Part shown: positions 53,007 to 61,251 of the stretch, piece after piece | How positions within the stretch are numbered: position 1 is the stretch's first letter | How the letters are laid out: each line of letters starts with the position of its first letter | Assembly (NCBI GenBank): GCA_035626475.1 | Contig: DASPNP010000066.1 | Location: 27,456 to 91,455 of the forward strand | Reading direction: 5' to 3' | Origin: DASPKT01 sp035626475 | Lineage (GTDB): Bacteria; Pseudomonadota; Alphaproteobacteria; Azospirillales; Azospirillaceae | Length of the DNA stretch: 64,000 bases | The notes under the pieces: model-generated | Databases searched by the model: none | What the model saw: the letters and a program-made list of their open reading frames with translations, nothing else | What the model was told of the DNA's origin: nothing | Made by a program: the position numbers and the translations under genes

Positions 53007-53480
53007 TCAGCCCTTGGCGCGCATCAACCGCGCCTTGTCGCGCTGCCAGTCGCGCTCCTTCTCCGTCTCGCGCTTGTCGCCCTTCTTCTTGCCCTTGGCG
53101 ATGCCGAGCTCGACCTTGGCGAACCCGCGGTCGTTGAAATAGATCGACAGCGGAACGATCGTGACGCCCTCACGCTTGATCGCCATCAGCATCTTGGCGA
53201 GTTCACGCTTCTTGACCAGCAGCTTGCGCAGCCGCTTCGGCTCGTGCTGGAAGAAGCGGCCGGCCTGCTGGTACTCGGGGATGTGGGCGTTGAACAGGTA
53301 CAGCTCCCCGTCCCGCTCGCCCGCATAGGCCTCGTTGATGCTGGCGCGGCCGCCGCGCAGCGACTTCACCTCGGTGCCCAGCAGCATGATGCCGGCTTCC
53401 AGCGTGCTCTCGATGAAATAGTCGAAGCGCGCCCGGCGGTTCTGCGCCGCCATCTTCTCGCGCTCGGAATTCTTCGCCAT
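53007..53480 (-). CDS. smpB: SsrA-binding protein
   Basis: A 157-residue SmpB, which binds tmRNA and brings it to stalled ribosomes. ARFDYFIESTLEAGIMLLGTEVKSLR and INEAYAGERDGELYLFNAHIPEY are the OB-barrel blocks; the C-terminal KKGDKRETEKERDWQRDKARLMR tail is the basic helix that enters the mRNA channel. It is just downstream of dapA, the conserved alphaproteobacterial order. Confidence 0.95.
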   Translation of the reverse strand: MAKNSEREKMAAQNRRARFDYFIESTLEAGIMLLGTEVKSLRGGRASINEAYAGERDGELYLFNAHIPEYQQAGRFFQHEPKRLRKLLVKKRELAKMLMAIKREGVTIVPLSIYFNDRGFAKVELGIAKGKKKGDKRETEKERDWQRDKARLMRAKG

Positions 53481-53506
53481 AGGGGCAGGAACCTTATCTT
53501 AACCGT

Positions 53507-54382
53507 TCAGCCCAATAGTCCGGCGTTGCGCATGGCGTCCCGGACCCGGGCCTGGGCGTTCTCCGAGGCCGGAACCAGCGGCAGGCGCACGTCGGGCGTG
53601 GCGAAGCCCAGCAGGCTGGCGGCGTACTTCACCGGCGCCGGGCTGGTCTCCACGAACAGCGCCTCGTGCAGCGGCATCAGCAGGTCGCGGATGCGGTCGA
53701 CCTCCTTGAGGTCGCCGCGGGTCCAGGCGTTCTGCAGCTCGGCGCACAGCCGGGGGGCGATGTTGGCGGTGACGGAGATGCAGCCGACGCCGCCCTGGGC
53801 GAGGAAGGCGGCTGTGGTCAAATCGTCGCCGGAGAGCTGGCAGAAGTCGGGGCCGATCTCCAGGCGGGTCTTGGCCGGGCGCGCCAAATCCGAGGTAGCG
53901 TCCTTTACCCCGACGATGTTAGGCAGCTTCGCCAGCCGCGCCATGGTGGCTACCGACATGTCCACGATGCTGCGGCCGGGAATGTTGTAGATGATGATCG
54001 GAATGTCGGCCGCGTCGTGGATCGCCTTGAAATGCTGGTAGAGACCCTCCTGCGTCGGCTTGTTGTAGTAGGGCGTGACCACCAGCGCCGCGTCCGCGCC
54101 GATGCGCTTGGCGTGGCGGGTCAGCTCGATCGCCTCCTCGGTGGAGTTGGAGCCGGTGCCGGCGATGACCGGAACGCGGCGGTGCGCCACCTCGACGCAG
54201 ACGGCGATGACGCGGCGGTGCTCCTCATGGCTCAGCGTCGGGCTCTCGCCCGTCGTGCCGCAGGGGACCAGCCCGTGGGTGCCCTCCTTGATCTGCCACT
54301 CCACGAACGCCTCGAAGGCGCGCTCGTCGACCTTGTTGTCGGCGAAGGGAGTGATCAAGGCGACGATGGAACCCGTATACAT
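53507..54382 (-). CDS. dapA: 4-hydroxy-tetrahydrodipicolinate synthase
   Basis: A 291-residue TIM-barrel aldolase of lysine and diaminopimelate synthesis, condensing pyruvate with aspartate semialdehyde. The Schiff-base lysine is K160 (IVGVKDATSDL); Y132 (IIIYNIPGR) and T44 (CGTTGESPTL) complete the catalytic triad. Length is standard. The divergent slt gene starts 72 nt away. Confidence 0.95.
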   Translation of the reverse strand: MYTGSIVALITPFADNKVDERAFEAFVEWQIKEGTHGLVPCGTTGESPTLSHEEHRRVIAVCVEVAHRRVPVIAGTGSNSTEEAIELTRHAKRIGADAALVVTPYYNKPTQEGLYQHFKAIHDAADIPIIIYNIPGRSIVDMSVATMARLAKLPNIVGVKDATSDLARPAKTRLEIGPDFCQLSGDDLTTAAFLAQGGVGCISVTANIAPRLCAELQNAWTRGDLKEVDRIRDLLMPLHEALFVETSPAPVKYAASLLGFATPDVRLPLVPASENAQARVRDAMRNAGLLG

Positions 54383-54454
54383 GCCGACCTCCGGGACACG
54401 AGACCAGGCCGCGCGTACCGCGGCGGCCGAAAGACGCGAACCTTAGCGACCCCC

Positions 54455-56470
54455 ATGACCGTAAACAAGCCATCCGGCGGGGCACTCCGCCGGCATCTCG
54501 CCGCCCGAACCACCCTGGGCTCGGCAGCCCTGGCCCTCGCGCTCTGCCTGTGGGCCGGGCCGGCGGCGGCGCAGCTCTCCTCGGCCGACATCCAGACCTA
54601 CCGCAGCGCCTTCGCCCAGGCCGACAAGGGCCGGCTGTCCGACGCGCTCCGCATCGCGCGCCGGGCGCAGGAGAATCTGCCGGAGAAGGTGCTGCTGTGG
54701 ATGGACTACGCCCAGCCCGGCACCGCGGCCGACTTCCAGACCCTGACCGCCTTCCTGGCGGCCAATCCGGACTGGCCGAACCAGGCGGCCATCCGCCGCA
54801 ATGCCGAGAACCGGATGCCGTCGCTCCCGGCGCCGGAGGTGCTGGCCTGGTTCGAGAAGTACCCGCCGCTGACCACGGGCGGCCTGTTCCGCCATGTCGA
54901 CGCGCTGCTGGCCGCCGGCCAGAGCGAGAAGGCGCTGGCCATGGTCCGCGACCGCTACGTCAACGGCGCGCTCGGGCCGCAGGAGGAGCGCGATTTCCGC
55001 GCCCAGTATGTCAGCCTGCTGCGTCCGCAGGACCATTGGGCGCGGCTGGACCGGCTGGTCTGGGACGGCGACGAGGCTGGCGCCCGGCGGCTGATGCCGC
55101 TGGTCGATCCCGGCCGGCAGGCGCTCGCCCAGGCGCGGCTGGCGCTGGCGAACGAGGCCGGCGGCGCCGAGGGGCTGCTGAACCGCGTGCCGGCCGAGCT
55201 GCAGACCGACCCCGGCCTGCTGTACGAGCGCACCCGCTGGCGCCGCAAGCGCGACATGGACGCCGCCGCGCTCGACATCCTGCTGAAGCCGCCGGCGACG
55301 CTCGGCCGGGCGGAGGCCTGGTGGACCGAGCAGCACATCATGGCCCGCCGCCTGATCGAGCGCGGCGACCATGAGCGCGCCTACCGCGTCGCCGCCGCGC
55401 ACGCGGTGAAGGAGGGCCTCGGCTTCGCCCAGGCGGAGTTCCTGGCCGGCTGGCTCTCCCTCCGCTTCCTGAAGAAGCCGCAGCAGGCGCTGGAGCATTT
55501 CACCAAGCTGTACGAGGGCTCCGGCTCGCCGATCAGCAAGTCGCGCGGCGCCTACTGGGCCGGACGCGCGGCGGAGTCGCTGGGCAATCCCGAGCAGGCC
55601 AAGCAGTGGTACAAGCTGGCCGGCGACCATGGCAGCACCTTCTACGGCATGCTGGCGGCCGACAAGCTGGCCGTGCCCGTGGCCCAGGTGATCCCCAAGC
55701 CCGCCCCGCCCACTCCCGAGGCCAAGAAGGCCTTCGACCGGCGCGAACTGGTGCGGGCCACCCGCATGCTGGAGCGCATCGTCGGCGCCAATGACGAGCG
55801 GGTGCAGCTGTTCCTGCGCAAGATGTCGAACGACGCCAAGAATGCCGAGCAGTACCAGCTGGTCGGCGACTTGGCCCGCGACCTGGGCCTGCGCAAGCTG
55901 TCGGTCGACATCGCCCGCCAGGCGCTGCAGGACGGGGTGGTGCTGGTCGACGCCGGCTACCCGCTGCTGTCGACCAAGCCGCCGCCCGGCCCGGAGGCGG
56001 CGCTGGTCCATGCGCTGATCCGGCAGGAAAGCTCCTTCGACCCCAAGGCCGTCAGCACCGCCAAGGCGATGGGGCTGATGCAGCTGATGTCGCCGACGGC
56101 CAAGCAGATCGCCGGCCGAATCGGCCTGAAGCACAGCGACGCCAAGCTGACCGCGGACCCCGATTACAACGTTCGAGTCGGGTCGGTCTACCTGCAGTCC
56201 CTGCTGGAGCGCTACGGCGGCAGCTACGTGCTGGCGATCGCGGCCTACAACGCAGGCATGGGCAGGGTTTCCGGCTGGCTGAAGGAGTTCGGCGACCCAC
56301 GCGCGCCGGGCGTCGACGTGATCGACTGGATCGAGACCATGCCGATCTACGAGACCCGGAACTATGTCCAGCGGGTGCTGGAGAACGTGCAGATCTACCG
56401 CATTAAGCTCGGCCAGCCCCCGATTTCGGTGCAGCGCGACCTGCAGCGGGGCGGGCCGACACAGGGCTGA
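54455..56470 (+). CDS. Soluble lytic murein transglycosylase, Slt type
   Basis: A 671-residue periplasmic enzyme. A signal peptide ends near AAAQ (residue 39). A long superhelical TPR-like region with repeated helix pairs (YRSAFAQADKGRLSDALRIARRAQ, GAYWAGRAAESLGNPEQAKQWYKLAG) reaches about residue 500. The catalytic domain has E525 in LIRQESSFDPKAVS, then GLMQLMSPTAKQIA, AIAAYNAGMGRV and the NYVQRVLEN end. It cleaves peptidoglycan to 1,6-anhydromuropeptides. It is divergent from dapA. Confidence 0.92.
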   Translation: MTVNKPSGGALRRHLAARTTLGSAALALALCLWAGPAAAQLSSADIQTYRSAFAQADKGRLSDALRIARRAQENLPEKVLLWMDYAQPGTAADFQTLTAFLAANPDWPNQAAIRRNAENRMPSLPAPEVLAWFEKYPPLTTGGLFRHVDALLAAGQSEKALAMVRDRYVNGALGPQEERDFRAQYVSLLRPQDHWARLDRLVWDGDEAGARRLMPLVDPGRQALAQARLALANEAGGAEGLLNRVPAELQTDPGLLYERTRWRRKRDMDAAALDILLKPPATLGRAEAWWTEQHIMARRLIERGDHERAYRVAAAHAVKEGLGFAQAEFLAGWLSLRFLKKPQQALEHFTKLYEGSGSPISKSRGAYWAGRAAESLGNPEQAKQWYKLAGDHGSTFYGMLAADKLAVPVAQVIPKPAPPTPEAKKAFDRRELVRATRMLERIVGANDERVQLFLRKMSNDAKNAEQYQLVGDLARDLGLRKLSVDIARQALQDGVVLVDAGYPLLSTKPPPGPEAALVHALIRQESSFDPKAVSTAKAMGLMQLMSPTAKQIAGRIGLKHSDAKLTADPDYNVRVGSVYLQSLLERYGGSYVLAIAAYNAGMGRVSGWLKEFGDPRAPGVDVIDWIETMPIYETRNYVQRVLENVQIYRIKLGQPPISVQRDLQRGGPTQG

Positions 56471-56484
56471 TATTACAAGGCCTT

Positions 56485-56561
56485 AACCAAGCCTCCTATA
56501 CTTTCGAGCTAACGCGGAAGGCATGTTGTCGCCATCCGGGTTAGAGTAAAGAGGCTTGGTT
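56485..56561 (+). ncRNA. Strongly folded intergenic element, possible small RNA or mRNA-end structure
   Basis: A nested hairpin lies 15 nt after the slt stop. The outer stem AACCAAGCCTC (56485-56495) pairs perfectly with GAGGCTTGGTT (56551-56561). Inside, CTAACGCGGA pairs with TCCGGGTTAG with one mismatch, and a GGC/GCC tip closes an 8-nt loop. TTTCC continues from the 3' arm. It lies in a 238-nt gap that is less GC-rich than its surroundings. Strand and function are not proven; a TATACT-like box in the 5' inner loop could be a promoter. Confidence 0.4.
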
Positions 56562-56708
56562 TTCCTTGGGCTTAGGACAAATCTGAAGCGGACAAGGCGT
56601 AAGTCGAAAGAAACCGGAGGGGAGCGATTCGCCTTTACCGCTCCTTAACTGGCCGAACCCCTAGATAGGGGCGTGTTGTTCACCATGTCCAGCCAGAGGA
56701 CAGTCCCA

Positions 56709-56939
56709 ATGCGCGGCTATGCGATCACCTCCGACCTCCGTCACTCCTGCCGTGTCCACGCCCGCCTGCTGGATGCGTTCATCGAGCTGACCACCGCGGA
56801 GCTCGAGCGGCACGGCCCCGGTTTCGTCGAGGAGAGCCTGAACGAGCTGCTGGAGTCGCTGCGGGCCGACCGCCGCAACTACGGCATGCTGGCCGGCGTC
56901 GTCGAGGTCGAGGCGGAGATGATCGAGAACGCGGCCTGA
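56709..56939 (+). CDS. Small helical protein, unknown
   Basis: A 76-residue reading, MRGYAITSDLRHSCRVHARL then two amphipathic helices rich in Leu and Glu (LDAFIELTTAELE, FVEESLNELLESLRADRR). Coding character is good and a GAGGA site lies upstream of ATG 56709; ATG 56685 would add eight residues. No family recognised and no membrane segment. It stands alone between the folded element and a convergent gene. Confidence 0.55.
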   Translation: MRGYAITSDLRHSCRVHARLLDAFIELTTAELERHGPGFVEESLNELLESLRADRRNYGMLAGVVEVEAEMIENAA

Positions 56940-56989
56940 GGCATCCGCCCAGGTCCGCGTCCCGATCGCCATTCCTACTTCCAGTACGC

Positions 56990-57571
56990 TCAGGCGGGGG
57001 ACCCGCGGCGGCTGCGCCCCTTGCGCGTAGTCCCGCCGGTCCCGCCGGCGCTCCCGCCCTCGTCGCCGGCGCTCCCGCTTCCGGCCGTACCGCCACCGCC
57101 GGCGGCGGCCGCACCGAAGCTGGCGCCCGACCGCGCCTCGGCGCCGCCCGCGCCGGCCGACCGGCGCCTTCCAGTCCCCGTCGAACCAGTCCCCGTCGAA
57201 GCACTCACGGCCTGAACCGCCGGCGCCGCCCGTCCACCGCCGGCGCTCCGGCCCTTGCCTTTCGCGGCGGGAGCGGTGGTCCCCGCGGCGCCGGCGCTCT
57301 CGACCTGCACGGTCACGCTCTTCACCGCCTTGCCGCCGCCCGACTTGGCCGACCGGCCACCGCGCGCGGCGCCGCGGCCCGCCTTGCCGGCCAGCTCGGC
57401 GACGCCGCCGGCCGTCTCGTCAAGCTCCGGCCCGCCGGCCGCCTGGGCATCCTCGGCGTCGCATTCGGCGCAGGCCTGCCGCCAATGCTCCTCGCCCCGG
57501 CCCTCGGGACGCCCTTCGCGGTCCCAGATCTCGTATGCCCGTTGCCGGATCTTCGCCTCACGGTCGCTCAT
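56990..57571 (-). CDS. DUF2934 protein with long Gly/Ala-rich tail
   Basis: A 193-residue protein. Residues 3-35 (REAKIRQRAYEIWDREGRPEGRGEEHW) are the DUF2934 signature, a short helical module with unknown role. From about 40 onward the chain is low-complexity (Gly, Ala, Ser, Thr with scattered Arg/Lys) and ends GRSRRGSPA, probably disordered. The low-complexity part makes its exact reading less certain, but no frame break is evident. Confidence 0.75.
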   Translation of the reverse strand: MSDREAKIRQRAYEIWDREGRPEGRGEEHWRQACAECDAEDAQAAGGPELDETAGGVAELAGKAGRGAARGGRSAKSGGGKAVKSVTVQVESAGAAGTTAPAAKGKGRSAGGGRAAPAVQAVSASTGTGSTGTGRRRSAGAGGAEARSGASFGAAAAGGGGTAGSGSAGDEGGSAGGTGGTTRKGRSRRGSPA

Positions 57572-57694
57572 CGATTGTTTTCTCCCCCGATGCGAGCTTG
57601 GGCGGTAACGCGCCTGCCTCCAAGGGGTTCCCGGGCATGGTCCGATCGGGGGAGCGCATTGTAGGATGCGCCGCCGCGTCCATCCCCGAGCGTC

Positions 57695-58330
57695 ATGCCG
57701 AGCCTCCTCCCGATCATCGCCCTAGCTCTGGCCGCGGGCGCCGCCGCCGCCGGCGCCATGCTGCGGCCCCGCCTGCTGGCCGGGTCCGCCAGGGGCTCCG
57801 CCTGGGCCGCCGCCGCCCGGCACAGATGGGCGGCGCCGCTGCTGCTGGGCGGCGTGCCGCTGGCCGTCCTGATCGCCGCGGCCGACCTGCCCGCCTTCGC
57901 CGCGGGATGCCTGCTCGGCTGGGCGCTGGCGCTGCTGGCCCTGATCGACCTGGACCGCTACCGCCTGCCCGATCTCCTGACCCTGCCGCTGCTGCTGGCC
58001 GGTCTGGCCGACGCGGCCCTGCGGCAGCCCTGGGTGCTGCAGGAGCGGGCGCTGGGCGCCGCCGCCGGCTGGGCGGCGCTCTTCCTCCTGTCCGCCGCCT
58101 ACCGCCGCCTGCGGGGACGCGACGGGCTGGGGCTCGGCGACGCCAAGCTGCTGGGCGCGCTGGGTGCCTGGCTCGGCTGGCCGCTGCTGCCGTCCCTGGT
58201 GGCGCTCGCCGCCGGGAGCGCGCTGGCCGTGCTGGTGATCCACCGGCCGCTGCGGAACGAACATAAGGTGCCGTTCGGCGCGTTCCTGGCCGCCGCCGGC
58301 TTCGCGCTACACCTTTCAATCAGCATTTAG
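57695..58330 (+). CDS. Prepilin peptidase A24 (CpaA/TadV-like)
   Basis: A 211-residue integral membrane aspartate protease. The two catalytic Asp are in ALIDLDRYRLPDLL and GLGLGDAKLLGALG. It has about six hydrophobic segments and no N-terminal methylase domain of the GspO/PilD type, apart from an Ala-rich lead. It may process type IV pilin or Tad prepilins; no pilin genes are close. ATG 57695 starts the first helix. Confidence 0.85.
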   Translation: MPSLLPIIALALAAGAAAAGAMLRPRLLAGSARGSAWAAAARHRWAAPLLLGGVPLAVLIAAADLPAFAAGCLLGWALALLALIDLDRYRLPDLLTLPLLLAGLADAALRQPWVLQERALGAAAGWAALFLLSAAYRRLRGRDGLGLGDAKLLGALGAWLGWPLLPSLVALAAGSALAVLVIHRPLRNEHKVPFGAFLAAAGFALHLSISI

Positions 58331-58426
58331 GCGACATATCGCGCTGTACGGGTGAGCGCCGTCACAGTCGCCCCTATTCGGAAGCCTATGCCGCGCAGGA
58401 GGAGTAGCGAGCACTTTTCGATTACG

Positions 58427-58442
58427 TTAACTTGCGGTTTAC
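58427..58442. promoter_or_regulatory. Weak CtrA-like site
   Basis: TTAACTTGCGGTTTAC fits the TTAA-N7-TTAA box of CtrA with one mismatch. It is about 160 bp upstream of the XRE regulator start in a 271-nt gap with no gene. Confidence 0.25.
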
Positions 58443-58601
58443 AGTGAAAGCTCGCACAGGGGCCTGAGCCGCAATCAAAGCGGGCAAAGGCGGGTGATCG
58501 CCATTGCTCAATGGTGACTTAATCCATACTCTTGTGTGTGTTCTCGTCCCTCAGATGGGCCCGGAGGTCCGGGCGGGGACAGCGGGTTGTGGAGACAATT
58601 G

Positions 58602-59144
58602 ATGCCGAGACGAACGAAGAACGCGGCGGTGGCGTCCATCGAGACCGCCATCGAGACCCATGTCGCAGCCCGCATCCGGCTGCGCCGCGGTCTCCTGGGC
58701 ATGAGCCAGTCCGACCTGGCGCGCGCCCTGGGGATCACCTTCCAGCAGGTGCAGAAGTATGAACGCGGGTCGAACCGCGTCTCGGTGGGCAAGCTGTTCC
58801 GCCTGGCCGACATCCTCGACGTGCCGCTCTCCTTCTTCTTCGACGGGCTGGAGATGACGGGGGTGGAGAACGCGCCCAAGCCGCCGACCGGCTTCGCGGA
58901 AGACCAGTCGCCGCTGCTGTCGCGCCGCGACCTCGACCTGCTGCGCGCCTGGCGCCAGTCGCCGCCGGCGGTCGCCGACGCCATCGCCATCCTGCTGCGC
59001 GCCGTCTCGCAGGAGGAGGAGGAGGCGGAGGGGGTGGCCGACGGCGCCGAGGCGCGGGGAGACTCCAAGCCCCCGGCCAGCCGCCGCCGCCGCCGCGCCG
59101 TCTGGGATCCCTCGGACATCGCCCCCGGGTCGCGCAAGGCCTGA
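58602..59144 (+). CDS. XRE-family transcriptional regulator
   Basis: A 180-residue protein with a helix-turn-helix at about 20-80 (RIRLRRGLLGMSQSDLARALGITFQQVQKYERGSNRVSVGKLFRLADILDVPLSFFF), a common alphaproteobacterial type. The middle holds a helical segment (RRDLDLLRAWRQSPPAVADAIAILLRAV), followed by a Glu-rich run and a basic Arg-rich C-terminus. GGAG lies seven bases upstream of ATG 58602. No ligand domain is seen. Related proteins regulate their own genes and cell-envelope or stress genes, but targets here are unknown. Confidence 0.88.
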   Translation: MPRRTKNAAVASIETAIETHVAARIRLRRGLLGMSQSDLARALGITFQQVQKYERGSNRVSVGKLFRLADILDVPLSFFFDGLEMTGVENAPKPPTGFAEDQSPLLSRRDLDLLRAWRQSPPAVADAIAILLRAVSQEEEEAEGVADGAEARGDSKPPASRRRRRAVWDPSDIAPGSRKA

Positions 59145-59166
59145 CCTCCCTTCCCCCGCACGCCGG

Positions 59167-60060
59167 TCACGGCGCCGGCCGGGCCCGCCGCGCGCGGAGC
59201 CTGACCGGCGCCCTCGGTTCCCGTGGCTCGCAGGGCGGCGACGGCGGCGGCCCCGGCGGCTGGTGGCAGCGGGCATGGTGCCGGCCGCAGTAGCTCGACC
59301 CGGGAGCGGAGGGTCGGCCGCAGAAATCCCGCGCCGAAGGCTCCCCCCGCATGTACTGGCAGGTCGCGGCCGGCCCGGGCGCCGCCACGACTCGCCGCAG
59401 GCGGGCGATGACCTCGTCCCGCTCCGGACGCGGCGGATCCACGAACAGGCTGTGCGGCAGGTGACGCGCCGGCGGCACCAGATGCGCCAGCGGCCGGGGT
59501 CCGGCTGCCCCCTCCGCGGCATCCGCATGGTCGGGGTGACGGAGGGCGGGCATCGCCCTCCCCCGTTCAACGAAACGGCGCAGCACCGCCGGCTGGCCGG
59601 GCACATGGGCCCGCTCGGCCGTCTCCAGCACCTCGACGACGCGCTCCCTTACCGCTTGGCTGACCCCGGGGCGCTGAAGCTCCACCGCGGTCAGCGCGCT
59701 GTCGCTGATGCCGGCAAGGTCCGCCAGTGCCGCGCGCGACAGTCCGATGGCCCGGCGCCGAGACCGCAGCCCCAGCGGGTCGGTGCCGCGGCCACGCCAG
59801 CACGGCTCATCGGCCGGCGACGGCAGGCTACCCGGCGCTGGCAGGAATACCTGCCGGCCGCGGCGGGTACGCACCACCACCAGCCGGCCCTGCTGCTCCA
59901 GCTCGCGCAGGATGACGGACGGGACCGACAGCGACCCGGCGCCGATCCGCGCCGCCAGATCGGCATTGGTGGGGCAGGCCTGACCGGCGGCCAGCGCCTG
60001 CGCGACCGCGTCATAGATGGCGTCGTAGCGCCAATCCCTCTTCGCCGTCGGCATGATCAA
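59167..60060 (-). CDS. Regulator with winged helix, XRE and GcrA-like zinc tail
   Basis: A 297-residue protein in three parts. Residues 28-75 form a winged helix (PTNADLAARIGAGSLSVPSV then VVVRTRRGRQVFLP). Residues 95-150 hold an XRE-type helix-turn-helix (LRSRRRAIGLSRAALADLAG and the rest). Near 232-266 the Cys/His pattern C234, C247, C258, H261, H262, C265 within CQYMRGEPSARDFCG and YCGRHH matches the C-terminal tail of GcrA, the sigma70-binding cell-cycle regulator. The rest of GcrA, including its own DNA-binding start, is absent. It is divergent from the S24 repressor gene. No obvious role known. Confidence 0.6.
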   Translation of the reverse strand: MIMPTAKRDWRYDAIYDAVAQALAAGQACPTNADLAARIGAGSLSVPSVILRELEQQGRLVVVRTRRGRQVFLPAPGSLPSPADEPCWRGRGTDPLGLRSRRRAIGLSRAALADLAGISDSALTAVELQRPGVSQAVRERVVEVLETAERAHVPGQPAVLRRFVERGRAMPALRHPDHADAAEGAAGPRPLAHLVPPARHLPHSLFVDPPRPERDEVIARLRRVVAAPGPAATCQYMRGEPSARDFCGRPSAPGSSYCGRHHARCHQPPGPPPSPPCEPREPRAPVRLRARRARPAP

Positions 60061-60260
60061 GCCCCCATCATTCGGGATGCGCGTACCGGCACGCGGCCGG
60101 CAGATCGGTACAAAACATGAACAGTCAGCATATGCGTCGCCTCCTACCGTGGTCGCCTGCGGTGAGCGCCCGCCCTCGCCACCTCATGGGTGTCTTGGGT
60201 TGTGGGTCACCCACCATCTCGCCTTCAGGTAAAGCTATGTAGGATGATGCGGGGCCGTCA

Positions 60261-60276
60261 AGAGGATTTCTCCTAT
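60261..60276. promoter_or_regulatory. Operator-like palindrome O1
   Basis: AGAGGATTTCTCCTAT, 49 bp before the S24 repressor start. It agrees at 13 of 16 positions with the palindrome at 61096-61111. Confidence 0.6.
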
Positions 60277-60282
60277 GGCTTT

Positions 60283-60298
60283 ATCGGCCTTTCCCTAT
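60283..60298. promoter_or_regulatory. Operator-like palindrome O2
   Basis: ATCGGCCTTTCCCTAT, 22 bp (about two helical turns) after O1. It agrees at 13 of 16 positions with the 61096 site, mainly in the right half. Confidence 0.5.
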
Positions 60299-60325
60299 GG
60301 CCGGACCCGGTGTAGGATGCCGCCC

Positions 60326-61087
60326 ATGATGGACTCAGCCCGACAGCTCATCGCCGCCCGCATCGACGCCCTCGGCCTCTCCATGGCCGAGGTCTCGCGC
60401 CGGATCGGCCGCAACCACGCCTATGTCCAGCAGTATCTGGAACGGGGCGTGCCCAAGCGCCTGCCGGAGGACATGCGGCACGCGATCGCCCGCTTCCTGG
60501 ACATCCCGGAGGAGGCGCTGCGGCCGCCGCTGCTGGTGCTGGAGCCCGCTCCGCCCCTCTCGCTGCCGGCACCCGGGGGCGGCCACGGCACCCTGGATTC
60601 AGGCTTCGCCGAGGGTGCCGCGCCCCGGCCGACCGAGATCGCGGGCCGGCCGCTGGACATACCGGCGATCAGCCAGATGGCACGGGACGTCCCGGTGCGC
60701 GGGACCGCGGTGGGCGGGCTCGATGCCGACTTCTTCTTCAACGGCGGGACGGTCGACTGGGTGCGGCGGCCACCCGGGCTGCAGGCCACCCGCGACGCCT
60801 TCGCGATCTATGTCGCCGGTTCGTCGATGAGCCCCCGCTATGAGGAGGGCGACCTTGTGTATGTCCATCCGGCGCGGCCGCCGCGCAGCGGGGACGACGT
60901 GCTGATCGAGCTGCACGGCCGCGACGGCGAGCCGGGCCCCTGCTACATCAAGCGCCTGCTGCGCCGGACGCCGACGCTGATCGTCGCCGCCCAGTTCAAC
61001 CCCGCCCGCGACGATCTGGAGTACGAGCTCGCCTCGGTGCGCGGCGTCTTCAAGATCATGACGGCGGCGGAACTGCTGGGCGTGTAG
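60326..61087 (+). CDS. S24-type (LexA/CI-like) repressor
   Basis: A 253-residue protein. A helix-turn-helix is present at 8-45 (LIAARIDALGLSMAEVSRRIGRNHAYVQQYLE). Residues 120-253 form the S24 latent protease: the cleavage region around VRGTAVGG, the catalytic Ser in AGSSMSPRYEEGD (S167) and the Lys in CYIKRLLRR (K209). Such proteins repress phage or stress genes and may self-cleave in response to RecA. ATG 60326 has AGGA eight bases upstream. Two operator-like palindromes precede it, and one follows. No phage genes are near. Confidence 0.85.
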   Translation: MMDSARQLIAARIDALGLSMAEVSRRIGRNHAYVQQYLERGVPKRLPEDMRHAIARFLDIPEEALRPPLLVLEPAPPLSLPAPGGGHGTLDSGFAEGAAPRPTEIAGRPLDIPAISQMARDVPVRGTAVGGLDADFFFNGGTVDWVRRPPGLQATRDAFAIYVAGSSMSPRYEEGDLVYVHPARPPRSGDDVLIELHGRDGEPGPCYIKRLLRRTPTLIVAAQFNPARDDLEYELASVRGVFKIMTAAELLGV

Positions 61088-61095
61088 GAAGAAAT

Positions 61096-61111
61096 ATAGG
61101 ATTTTCCCTAT
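61096..61111. promoter_or_regulatory. Operator-like palindrome O3
   Basis: ATAGGATTTTCCCTAT begins 9 bp after the S24 gene stop and 156 bp before the next gene on the same strand. It is the most symmetric of the three sites. Confidence 0.6.
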
Positions 61112-61251
61112 TGCATGAGAATCGGCAGCGCGCGTAGGCTTCCTCCGTCGGCCGGCTCCCGGGCCGACGGCGCCCTCCTTCCCGGGCGTCCTCCCGCCTT
61201 CCCGGCGGCCCGGCCACGCGCCCGGGTCGCCGGGCCTTTCCAGGAGGTCCC

